Positions 7,796-13,695 of a DNA stretch of 19,210 bases are shown here, piece after piece. Positions within the stretch are counted from its first letter, which is position 1. Every line of letters begins with the position of its first letter. Both the position numbers and the translations under genes were made by a program. Origin of the DNA: Treponema sp. UBA7570 (lineage in GTDB: Bacteria; Spirochaetota; Spirochaetia; Treponematales; Treponemataceae); contig DLLE01000004.1 of the NCBI GenBank assembly GCA_002477955.1, positions 35,647 through 54,856 on the forward strand, written 5' to 3'. The notes beneath the pieces are model-generated. The model saw nothing but the letters and a program-made list of their open reading frames with translations. It made no database searches and was not told the DNA's origin.

Positions 7796-8638
7796 ATGAA
7801 AAAATTTTGTTTTTGCGCTGCAATCTTTGCTCTTGCCGCCGCTTGTTTTGCAGAAAATGAAATTTCTGATTTTTGTCAGAAAAAAATTGATGAATTTGTT
7901 ACGCTTCGTGTCGAATTAAAATCGAACGATGACCTTACTGCTGTCGAAATCATAAAAAAAATTGAAGACGAAACTATGATTGTGCTTCCTGCTGTTGCGA
8001 AAGATTTTGAGCAGGAAAAGCAGATTCTTTCAAATTTATATTTTATGGAAGCATACGCGAGAGTTTTAACAAGGGAAAATCGCGTCCAATTGCGCAAAAA
8101 TATGAAAAAACGGATGAACGAGTGCCTTGAATTGATGCAAAAGCGCAGCGAAGACCAGTTGAGCAAGTGGTTTTATGTTTCGACCGCCGATGTTACAAGT
8201 TACTATATGACGCGTTCAATTGCGGCAACTTTTTACTGGGGATTTAAGGTAAAAGACTGGCACAAAAAGGCGCTAAAAAAAGATGAATTTATGGCGTCGG
8301 CAAATGCTTGCCTAGGAAATTGGAATTTTTATGCCCCGCCTCCAATCGGTTCAAATAAAAAAGCAAGACAGTTTTACAAAAATGGTATAAAAGGCGCGCG
8401 GACTCCTGGCGAAAAATATATGGTCTACACGTATTATTCGCAGTTTTTGTATGAACTTGGAGAAAAAGGCGAGTGCGAAAAATATATGGAACTTGCCTAC
8501 GCGCTGGAGCTTGGAACAAAAGAATTGGACTTGATGAGAAAATGCAATGATGAAGGAATTTCCTATTTGCAGTATATGCGCAATTCGTCGGGAATTGATG
8601 AAGAAATTCTGGAATCGGAAAAAGAAGAAGACGATTAA
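7796..8638 (+). CDS. Secreted helical protein of unknown function, 280 aa
   Basis: The protein starts with a clear signal peptide (MKKFCFCAAIFALAAACFAE, cleavage after about residue 19). The mature part is mostly helical and charged. Its second half (GARTPGEKYMVYTYYSQFLYELGEKGECEKYMELAYAL in outline, about residues 200-240) looks like one or two TPR-type helical pairs, suggesting a periplasmic binding or scaffold protein. It ends in an acidic tail (EEILESEKEEDD). A lipid-anchored alternative using Cys17 is possible but the lipobox is poor. No Shine-Dalgarno sequence is seen; a TACAAT lies 7 nt before the ATG. It is flanked by terminators at 7671-7704 and 8653-8692 and so is probably transcribed alone. 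I do not recognise a family. Confidence 0.75.
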   Translation: MKKFCFCAAIFALAAACFAENEISDFCQKKIDEFVTLRVELKSNDDLTAVEIIKKIEDETMIVLPAVAKDFEQEKQILSNLYFMEAYARVLTRENRVQLRKNMKKRMNECLELMQKRSEDQLSKWFYVSTADVTSYYMTRSIAATFYWGFKVKDWHKKALKKDEFMASANACLGNWNFYAPPPIGSNKKARQFYKNGIKGARTPGEKYMVYTYYSQFLYELGEKGECEKYMELAYALELGTKELDLMRKCNDEGISYLQYMRNSSGIDEEILESEKEEDD

Positions 8639-8652
8639 AGAACAGAAAATTG

Positions 8653-8692
8653 AATTGGCTTTGCCTTTTTTGCAGGTGAAGCCAATTTTTTT
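8653..8692 (+). terminator. Intrinsic terminator after the 280-aa secreted protein
   Basis: AATTGGCTT (8653-8661) pairs with AAGCCAATT (8679-8687). The stem extends inward through two G-T pairs and CCT/AGG to a short loop, and a run of seven T starts at 8686. It ends 20 nt before the cysK -35 box. Confidence 0.85.
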
Positions 8693-8702
8693 ACAAAAAA
8701 AA

Positions 8703-8733
8703 CGTATTACCTATTGACAAAGTAGGTAATACG
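8703..8733. promoter_or_regulatory. Operator 1 of cysK: perfect 11-bp inverted repeat over the -35 box
   Basis: CGTATTACCTA (8703-8713) and TAGGTAATACG (8723-8733) are exact inverted copies separated by 9 nt. That spacer begins with the cysK -35 hexamer TTGACA, so a bound dimeric repressor would block RNA polymerase. The core ACCTA-N9-TAGGT recurs at 8758-8776. Confidence 0.75.
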
Positions 8734-8742
8734 GATTATAAA
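8714..8742 (+). promoter_or_regulatory. Strong promoter of cysK
   Basis: Consensus TTGACA (8714-8719), 17-nt spacer and TATAAA (8737-8742). The predicted start is near 8749, giving a leader of about 50 nt that contains the second operator copy. Confidence 0.85.
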
Positions 8743-8757
8743 TTAAACATCAATTAA

Positions 8758-8776
8758 ACCTATCAAACAACTAGGT
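8758..8776. promoter_or_regulatory. Operator 2 of cysK, same half-sites and spacing
   Basis: ACCTA (8758-8762) and TAGGT (8772-8776) are separated by 9 nt, exactly as in operator 1, with centres 49 bp apart. The right half extends to TAGGTAATA, matching operator 1. It lies in the transcribed leader, so it could act by roadblock or by cooperative binding with operator 1. Confidence 0.6.
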
Positions 8777-8800
8777 AATAATCTTTTTGGAGGAAGAATT

Positions 8801-9733
8801 ATGGCAAACATTTACACTTCGGCAGACCAGCTTATTGGGCATACACCGCTTCTTGAACTGTCGCATATCGAATCAGAAAACTCGCTTGGAGCAAAAATTC
8901 TGGCAAAACTTGAATATTTTAATCCGGCAGGTTCTGTAAAAGACCGCATTGCAAAGGCAATGCTTGACGAAGCTGAAGCAAAAGGAATTCTTACAAAAGA
9001 CTCGACAATTATTGAGCCGACTTCTGGAAATACAGGAATTGGACTTGCTTCTGTCGCGGCAGCCCGCGGTTATAAAATTGTAATCGTAATGCCGGAAACA
9101 ATGTCTGTTGAGCGCCGCCAGCTTATGAAAGCTTATGGTGCAGAGCTTGTGCTTTCCGACGGTTCAAAGGGAATGAAGGGTGCAATTGCAAAGGCTGAAG
9201 AAATCAAGGCAAATACTCCAAACAGTTTTATTGCCGGTCAGTTTGTAAATCCTGCAAATCCAAAGGCTCATTTTGAATCTACTGGCCCTGAAATTTGGAA
9301 CGACACAGACGGAAAAGTAGACATTTTTGTTGCTGGGGTAGGAACTGGCGGAACTATTACAGGAACTGGAAAATTCCTTAAGTCAAAGAATCCCGATGTA
9401 AAAATTGTTGCAGTTGAGCCAAAAACTTCTGCAGTGCTTTCGACAGGGGTTGCAGGTCCTCATAAAATTCAGGGAATTGGCGCAGGATTTGTTCCAGATG
9501 TTCTTGATACAAAAATTTATGACGAAGTTATTACCGTCTCAAACGAAGATGCTTTTGCAACCGGCAAATTGATCGGCAAAAAAGAAGGCGTTCTTGTCGG
9601 AATTTCTTCGGGAGCGGCTGCCTGGGCTGCGATTGAGCTTGCAAAACGTCCAGAAAACAAGGGAAAGAATATTGTTGTTCTTTTGCCAGATACTGGAGAC
9701 CGTTACCTTTCTACTCCGCTTTTTCAGGACTAA
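8801..9733 (+). CDS. cysK: O-acetylserine sulfhydrylase (cysteine synthase A)
   Basis: CysK uses pyridoxal phosphate to turn O-acetylserine and sulfide into cysteine and acetate in the cytoplasm. At 310 residues it has normal family length. The PLP lysine is K47 in GSVKDR, the substrate-binding loop is TSGNTG (74-79), and the cofactor phosphate loop is GTGGT (181-185). The C-terminal SSGA motif of the family is present near residue 268. The start has a strong GGAGGA ribosome site 7-12 nt upstream. The gene is monocistronic in appearance, with its own promoter and two operators, so it is probably regulated by sulfur or cysteine supply through a dimeric repressor; an Rrf2-type (CymR-like) protein is one guess. 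No serine acetyltransferase gene is in the window. Confidence 0.95.
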   Translation: MANIYTSADQLIGHTPLLELSHIESENSLGAKILAKLEYFNPAGSVKDRIAKAMLDEAEAKGILTKDSTIIEPTSGNTGIGLASVAAARGYKIVIVMPETMSVERRQLMKAYGAELVLSDGSKGMKGAIAKAEEIKANTPNSFIAGQFVNPANPKAHFESTGPEIWNDTDGKVDIFVAGVGTGGTITGTGKFLKSKNPDVKIVAVEPKTSAVLSTGVAGPHKIQGIGAGFVPDVLDTKIYDEVITVSNEDAFATGKLIGKKEGVLVGISSGAAAWAAIELAKRPENKGKNIVVLLPDTGDRYLSTPLFQD

Positions 9734-9746
9734 GGAGAAATAAAAC

Positions 9747-9776
9747 AAAGCCGGAAGACTTTTGTTTTTCGGTTTT
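9747..9776 (+). terminator. Likely terminator after cysK
   Basis: AAAGCCGGAA (9747-9756) pairs with TTTCGGTTTT (9767-9776) with two G-T pairs and a 10-nt loop; the T-rich 3' arm serves as the U-tract. It begins 14 nt after the cysK stop. Confidence 0.5.
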
Positions 9777-9779
9777 GCT

Positions 9780-9866
9780 TACGCCGGGGTGTAGCAGCGC
9801 AAAGCGTTGCAAGAAGTCTTGCAATGGAGCGGGAGCGGAACTGCGAAACACCGGTTTGAGCGCAAA
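9780..9866. repeat. GC-rich palindromic island between cysK and the MATE gene
   Basis: A GC-rich block bounded by CCGGGGTGT (9784-9792) and ACACCGG (9848-9854), imperfect inverted copies, contains a perfect 8-bp palindrome TTGCAAGA/TCTTGCAA with a 2-nt centre (9807-9824) and a GGAGCGGGAGCGGAA segment. No reading frame or T-run fits. It is probably a small repeated element like those at 5478, 7517, 11796 and 16915. Confidence 0.45.
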
Positions 9867-9899
9867 ATGCCGTCCTGTTTTTTTGTTTTTTGAATAAGG

Positions 9900-9928
9900 T
9901 TGTTTTGTTCGGTTAAAAAATCTAAAAT
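9900..9928 (+). promoter_or_regulatory. Candidate promoter of the MATE gene
   Basis: TTGTTT (9900-9905), 17 nt, TAAAAT (9923-9928). The -10 box ends 6 nt before the ATG at 9935, so transcription would begin at about the start codon; there is no Shine-Dalgarno sequence. Confidence 0.4.
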
Positions 9929-9934
9929 GTTTTT

Positions 9935-11285
9935 ATGGACAAAAATTTTGATTTGTCAGAAGTTTTGAACCGGAATTCTGCCGTTTCTCTTAAGAAGCAG
10001 ATTGGTTTTGTCTGGCATTTGAGTATTCCCGGAATGATGGCGCAGTTGTCGTCGATTTTGATGCAGTATATTGATGCCGCAATGGTTGGTTTTTTGGGAG
10101 CGCGTCAGTCGGCGAGTATAGGGCTGGTTGCTTCTTCGACTTGGGTTTTGGGAAGCCTTTTGCATGCTCTTTGCATTGGATTTACGGTTCAAATGGCGCA
10201 TCTTGTCGGCGCTGGAGAAAAATCTAAAGCAAAAAATTTGCTTTTTAATGCGCTTTTGACCTGCATTTGCTTTAGCCTGCTTTTGCTTTTGCTTGGAGCT
10301 GGAATAAGCTTTAAACTGCCTTTGTGGCTTGGCGCAAGCGATGAGATTTATAATGACGCTTTTTGGTATTTTTTGTCTTTCCGCTCCTTTTTACGAAATT
10401 GTTTATTTGCTTGGCGGAATGCAGCAGTGTTCTGGAAATATGAAGCTTCCTGGTATTTTAAATGCCTTGATGTGTTTTTTGGACATTGTGTTTAATTTTC
10501 TTTTTATTTTTGTTTTAAATCTTGGCGTAAAAGGCGCGGCTCTTGGTTCTGCGTGCTCTGCCTTGAGCGTCGCCTTGCTTTTTTTGTATTTTACTCTTTT
10601 TAAGTCTGAATATTTGAAATTTTCCGGATATAAAGGATTTTTTTTTGACGAAAACGTGATAAAAAAGGCTGTTAAGCTTGCTGCGCCTGTTGCCTTGGAA
10701 AGTTCTGCCTTTAGCGGTGCGCTTGTTGTTGTTACGAGAATTGTTTCTCCTTTGGGCGCTGTAAGTCTTGCCGCAAATTCTTTTGCAACTACTGCCGAAA
10801 GCCTTTGCTATATGCCAGGGTACGGAATTTCGGAGGCGGCTACAACTCTTGTCGGCCAGAGTTTTGGCGCAAAAAGACGGGATTTGGTTTGTTCGTTCAG
10901 CTGGATTACTGTTTTTTACGGAATTTTTTTGATGACGGTGAGCGGTCTTGCCATGTTTTTTGCCTGTCCGCTCATTTTTAAGTTTATAACGCCAGACCCT
11001 GCAATCCGCGCTCTTTCGGTAGAAGTGCTCAGAATTGAACTTTTTGCGGAACCTCTTTTTGGAGCGAGCATTGTTGCAATGGGCGCACTCCGCGGAAAAG
11101 GCGACACTTTCGTTCCAAGCATTTTAAATCTTTTTAGTCTGTGGGTTGTGCGGTTGAGCCTGAGTTTTATTCTAGTAAAAAATTACGCTCTAAAAGGAAT
11201 CTGGTTAGCAATGGCTGTTGAACTTTGTTTCCGCGGACTTATGATGCTCGCAAGACTTGCCTTTGGAAAAAATAAAAAAGCCTGA
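9935..11285 (+). pseudogene. MATE-family multidrug/cation efflux transporter, frameshifted
   Basis: MATE proteins are 12-helix inner-membrane antiporters that expel drugs or metabolites using Na+ or H+. Here the family sequence runs in two frames. The first (9935 onward) covers the N-terminus, IPGMMAQLSSILMQYIDAAMVGFLG and the first helices, to about NDAFWYF, then goes out of frame and stops at 10495. The remainder, from SAPFYEIVYLLGG to the C-terminus RLAFGKNKKA, is one base later. Removing one T from the T6 run at 10369-10374 restores a continuous protein of 449 residues, normal for the family. The break could be a real pseudogene mutation, a slippage-prone on/off switch, or a sequencing error. 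Everything else looks intact, favouring a recent change or an error. The stop is only 5 nt from the convergent rnhA stop. Confidence 0.88.
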
Positions 11286-11290
11286 CAGAA

Positions 11291-11749
11291 CTATTCAAAC
11301 TTTGAAATTTCGTTCTGGCAAAGACTGTCGCAAACTTCATTGTATTCAACTCCTGCATGTCCTTTAACCCAGTTCCATTCGACGTTTAAGAGGGAATTGA
11401 GAGAATCGAGTTTTTCCCAAAGCTCGCGGTTTAAAACCGGTTTTTTTGCAGCAGTTTTCCAGCCGTTTTTTTTCCAGCCAAAAATCCAGCCTGTAATTCC
11501 GTTTTTTACGTACTGACTGTCAATATTCAGTTGAATAGGGCAGCTCCGAAGCCTTTCTGTGTTGTAAATCGCCGAAAGCGCGTTAATCGCCGCCGTAAGC
11601 TCCATTTTGTTGTTTGTGGTTAATTTGTCGCCGCCGCTTAACTGGCGGGCTTCGCCTTCTGCAATGATTACGCAGGCCCAGCCTCCAGGACCGGGATTTC
11701 CGTGGCATCCGCCGTCCGTATAAACAATGATTTTTCCTGAATTTTCCAT
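11291..11749 (-). CDS. rnhA: Ribonuclease HI
   Basis: RNase HI cuts the RNA strand of RNA-DNA hybrids and helps remove primers and R-loops. With the ATG at 11749 the protein has 152 residues, close to E. coli RNase HI (155). The catalytic carboxylates are visible: D12 in YTDGG, E50 in NNKMEL, D77 in IDSQYV and an Asp in NEVCDSL near the C-terminus, together with the KGHAG histidine loop and the GNPGPGGWA glycine-rich strand. A longer version from TTG at 11788 is rejected because that TTG is part of the -35 box of a promoter at 11760-11788. That promoter starts transcription within a few bases of the ATG, and no Shine-Dalgarno sequence is present, so the mRNA is probably nearly leaderless. The gene lies downstream of pyrG but has its own promoter. 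Confidence 0.93.
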   Translation of the reverse strand: MENSGKIIVYTDGGCHGNPGPGGWACVIIAEGEARQLSGGDKLTTNNKMELTAAINALSAIYNTERLRSCPIQLNIDSQYVKNGITGWIFGWKKNGWKTAAKKPVLNRELWEKLDSLNSLLNVEWNWVKGHAGVEYNEVCDSLCQNEISKFE

Positions 11750-11759
11750 AAGTTCAAAT

Positions 11760-11788
11760 ATTCTAGCAGAAAAAGAAATGGACGGCAA
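11760..11788 (-). promoter_or_regulatory. Promoter of rnhA
   Basis: On the minus strand TTGCCG (11783-11788), 17 nt, TAGAAT (11760-11765). Only 10 nt separate the -10 box from the ATG at 11749, so the expected leader is 3-5 nt. Confidence 0.5.
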
Positions 11789-11795
11789 ACCAGCG

Positions 11796-11872
11796 TCTAA
11801 CCGGCTGCTTCAAGTTCGGTAGCCCTCATTGGCACTGTCGTGCCAACTGGCGCTTTTCGCATCCGGCGTAGA
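11796..11872. repeat. GC-rich palindromic island between pyrG and rnhA
   Basis: Imperfect inverted ends, TCTAACCGG (11796-11804) and CCGGCGTAGA (11863-11872), enclose a perfect hairpin TTGGCAC-TGTC-GTGCCAA (11829-11846). No frame or T-run is associated. It separates the pyrG end from the rnhA promoter. Confidence 0.42.
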
Positions 11873-11879
11873 GTTTTTC

Positions 11880-11914
11880 GTTGAACGTTAAAAGCACGCT
11901 TTTAAAAATTCAAC
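11880..11914 (-). other. Hairpin overlapping the pyrG stop codon
   Basis: TTAAAAGC (11888-11895) pairs with GCTTTTAA (11898-11905), and outer arms GTTGAA (11880-11885) and TTCAAC (11909-11914) also pair. The pyrG stop is inside the stem. In the direction of pyrG it is followed by GAAAAAC, not a T-run, so it may be a 3'-end stabiliser or weak terminator. Confidence 0.35.
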
Positions 11915-13480
11915 AAAAAGCGGACCTGCGTGGTTTGGACGGGACTTAAATTCTGGATGGAACTGTACTCCCACAAAAAATGGATGCTCTTTTTCGGAAA
12001 GTTCGACCGTTTCTACGATTTTGTTGTCCGGGCTTGTTCCTCCAATTACTAGGCCTGCTTTTTGCATTTGTTCGCGGTATGAATTGTTAAACTCGTAGCG
12101 GTGTCTGTGCCGTTCTTCAATTAAATTCGATTTGTATGCTTTTTCGAGGATTGTTCCTTTTTGAATTTTGCAAGGATACTTTCCGAGGCGCATTGTTCCG
12201 CCCATAATTACGCCTTCCTGGTCTTTCATCAAGTCAATTACGGCATGTTCACACTGTTCGTCAAATTCGCGGCTGTTGGCATCGCTAAAATTCAAAACAT
12301 CGCGCGTAAATTCAATTACGGCGATTTGCATTCCAAGACAGATTCCAAAATATGGCATTTTGTGGGTTCTGGCAAATCTCGCAGAAGTAATCATGCCCTC
12401 AATTCCTCGGTTTCCAAATCCGCCCGGAAGAATTATTCCTGCGCAGTCTTTAAAAATTTCCGGGGCAGTTTCGTCTGTTACGCTGTCAGAATCAACCCAT
12501 TTTATTTTTAATTTTCGGCCGACAACAAAAGAGGCGTGATTCAAACTTTCGACAATGCTCAAATATGAATCGTGGAGTTTTACGTATTTTCCGACAAGCG
12601 CAATTTGAATTTCGCCTTTCCTTGAGTGAATTGAATTCACCATTTTTTCCCATTCTGAAAGGTTCGAATTTGTTCCTTCGATTCCCAGTTCGCGGCAGAC
12701 AACTTCGTCCATTTTTTGTTCGTGGAGCATGAGCGGAACTTCGTAAAGCGAACTCAATGTTTTGTTGTCTATTACGCAGTCTTCCGCAACATTGCAAAAA
12801 AGACTGATTTTTTTTCGGATTTCTTCGGGAACTGCTTCGTCCGAACGTGTTACGATAAGGTCAGGATGGATTCCAACGGCCATGAGTTCTTTTACAGAGT
12901 GCTGAGTCGGCTTAGATTTGTATTCATCACTTCCGGAAATGTACGGAACCAAACAAACGTGAATAAAAAGGCAGTTTTTGCGTCCAACTTCTGTCGAAAG
13001 CTGGCGGATTGCCTCTAAAAATGGCTGGCTTTCGATGTCTCCGATTGTTCCTCCAATTTCTACGATAGAAACGTCCGCGCCGCTTACCTGCGCATTTTTT
13101 AAAATAAAATCTTTGATTTCGTTTGTTACATGAGGAATGATTTGCACTGTCTGACCGAGATATTCGCCCTGGCGTTCTTTGTTCAAAACGTTCCAGTAAA
13201 CTCTGCCGGAAGTCAAATTTGAATATTTGTTTAAATTTTCATCGATAAAACGTTCGTAATGGCCCAAATCAAGGTCGGTTTCTGCTCCGTCATCTGTAAC
13301 AAAAACTTCGCCGTGCTGAAACGGACTCATCGTTCCAGGATCAATGTTCATATAAGGATCTAGTTTTTGAGATGCAATTTTTAAACCGCGGCATTTTAAA
13401 AGCCGGCCCAAGCTTGCGGCTGTGATTCCTTTTCCTAAACCGCTTACAACTCCGCCGGTCACAAAAATGAATTTTGACAT
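11888..13480 (-). CDS. pyrG: CTP synthase
   Basis: PyrG makes CTP from UTP, ATP and glutamine, the last step of pyrimidine nucleotide synthesis. The 530-residue protein has the N-terminal amidoligase domain with FVTGGVVSGLGKGITAASLG (residues about 6-25) and the DPGTMSPFQHGEVFV segment. It is followed by a class I glutamine amidotransferase domain with nucleophile C381 (GICLGMQ) and H508/E510 (FHPEF). The ATG at 13480 has an AAGAGG ribosome site. It lies downstream of carAB on the same strand but has its own promoter (13592-13620) and a terminator inside its leader (13504-13562), so expression is probably set by attenuation. The leader does not start with the G-run plus T-run used for reiterative CTP sensing in some Gram-positive pyrG genes. 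Confidence 0.96.
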   Translation of the reverse strand: MSKFIFVTGGVVSGLGKGITAASLGRLLKCRGLKIASQKLDPYMNIDPGTMSPFQHGEVFVTDDGAETDLDLGHYERFIDENLNKYSNLTSGRVYWNVLNKERQGEYLGQTVQIIPHVTNEIKDFILKNAQVSGADVSIVEIGGTIGDIESQPFLEAIRQLSTEVGRKNCLFIHVCLVPYISGSDEYKSKPTQHSVKELMAVGIHPDLIVTRSDEAVPEEIRKKISLFCNVAEDCVIDNKTLSSLYEVPLMLHEQKMDEVVCRELGIEGTNSNLSEWEKMVNSIHSRKGEIQIALVGKYVKLHDSYLSIVESLNHASFVVGRKLKIKWVDSDSVTDETAPEIFKDCAGIILPGGFGNRGIEGMITSARFARTHKMPYFGICLGMQIAVIEFTRDVLNFSDANSREFDEQCEHAVIDLMKDQEGVIMGGTMRLGKYPCKIQKGTILEKAYKSNLIEERHRHRYEFNNSYREQMQKAGLVIGGTSPDNKIVETVELSEKEHPFFVGVQFHPEFKSRPNHAGPLFVEFLKACF

Positions 13481-13503
13481 ACAAAACCTCTTGATAAAAT
13501 CTT

Positions 13504-13562
13504 AAAAATAAAAAAAAGCCGCCGACAACAATCCAGCTAAAAAACGGAACTGTGTCTGCGAC
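13504..13562 (-). terminator. Attenuator terminator in the pyrG leader
   Basis: On the minus strand the 5' arm (13547-13562) pairs with the 3' arm (13518-13534) to give about 15 bp with one mismatch and one bulged T. It ends in GGCGGC followed by eight T, A and five T. It lies about 23 nt after the predicted start and about 24 nt before the pyrG ATG, so it must be bypassed for PyrG to be made. A possible alternative hairpin, GAC-GAAGAA-GTC, uses the first three bases of the 5' arm and would compete with it. Confidence 0.6.
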
Positions 13563-13591
13563 TTCTTCGTCAACTAATATTTCCGCCTTGA

Positions 13592-13620
13592 ATAATAATA
13601 CTAAAGGCTTTTTTTTTCAA
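13592..13620 (-). promoter_or_regulatory. Promoter of pyrG
   Basis: On the minus strand TTGAAA (13615-13620), 17 nt, TATTAT (13592-13597): five of six matches in each box. The predicted start is near 13585, giving a leader of about 105 nt that holds the attenuator. Confidence 0.62.
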
Positions 13621-13642
13621 GTTCGCTAGTTTTCTGTCCGCC

Positions 13643-13665
13643 AAAAAAATGCAGAATTTGTCTGC
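13643..13665 (-). terminator. Weak terminator after carB
   Basis: A 5-bp stem GCAGA/TCTGC (13651-13665) with a 5-nt loop is followed on the minus strand by A and seven T. It is short, so read-through into pyrG is possible. Confidence 0.35.
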
Positions 13666-13695
13666 GAGATATTTTTGCTAGAACAAAATTCTCAA

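Noticed and set aside
11750..11788. Longer RNase HI starting from TTG at 11788
   Set aside because: That TTG is the first part of a -35 box whose promoter starts transcription downstream of it.
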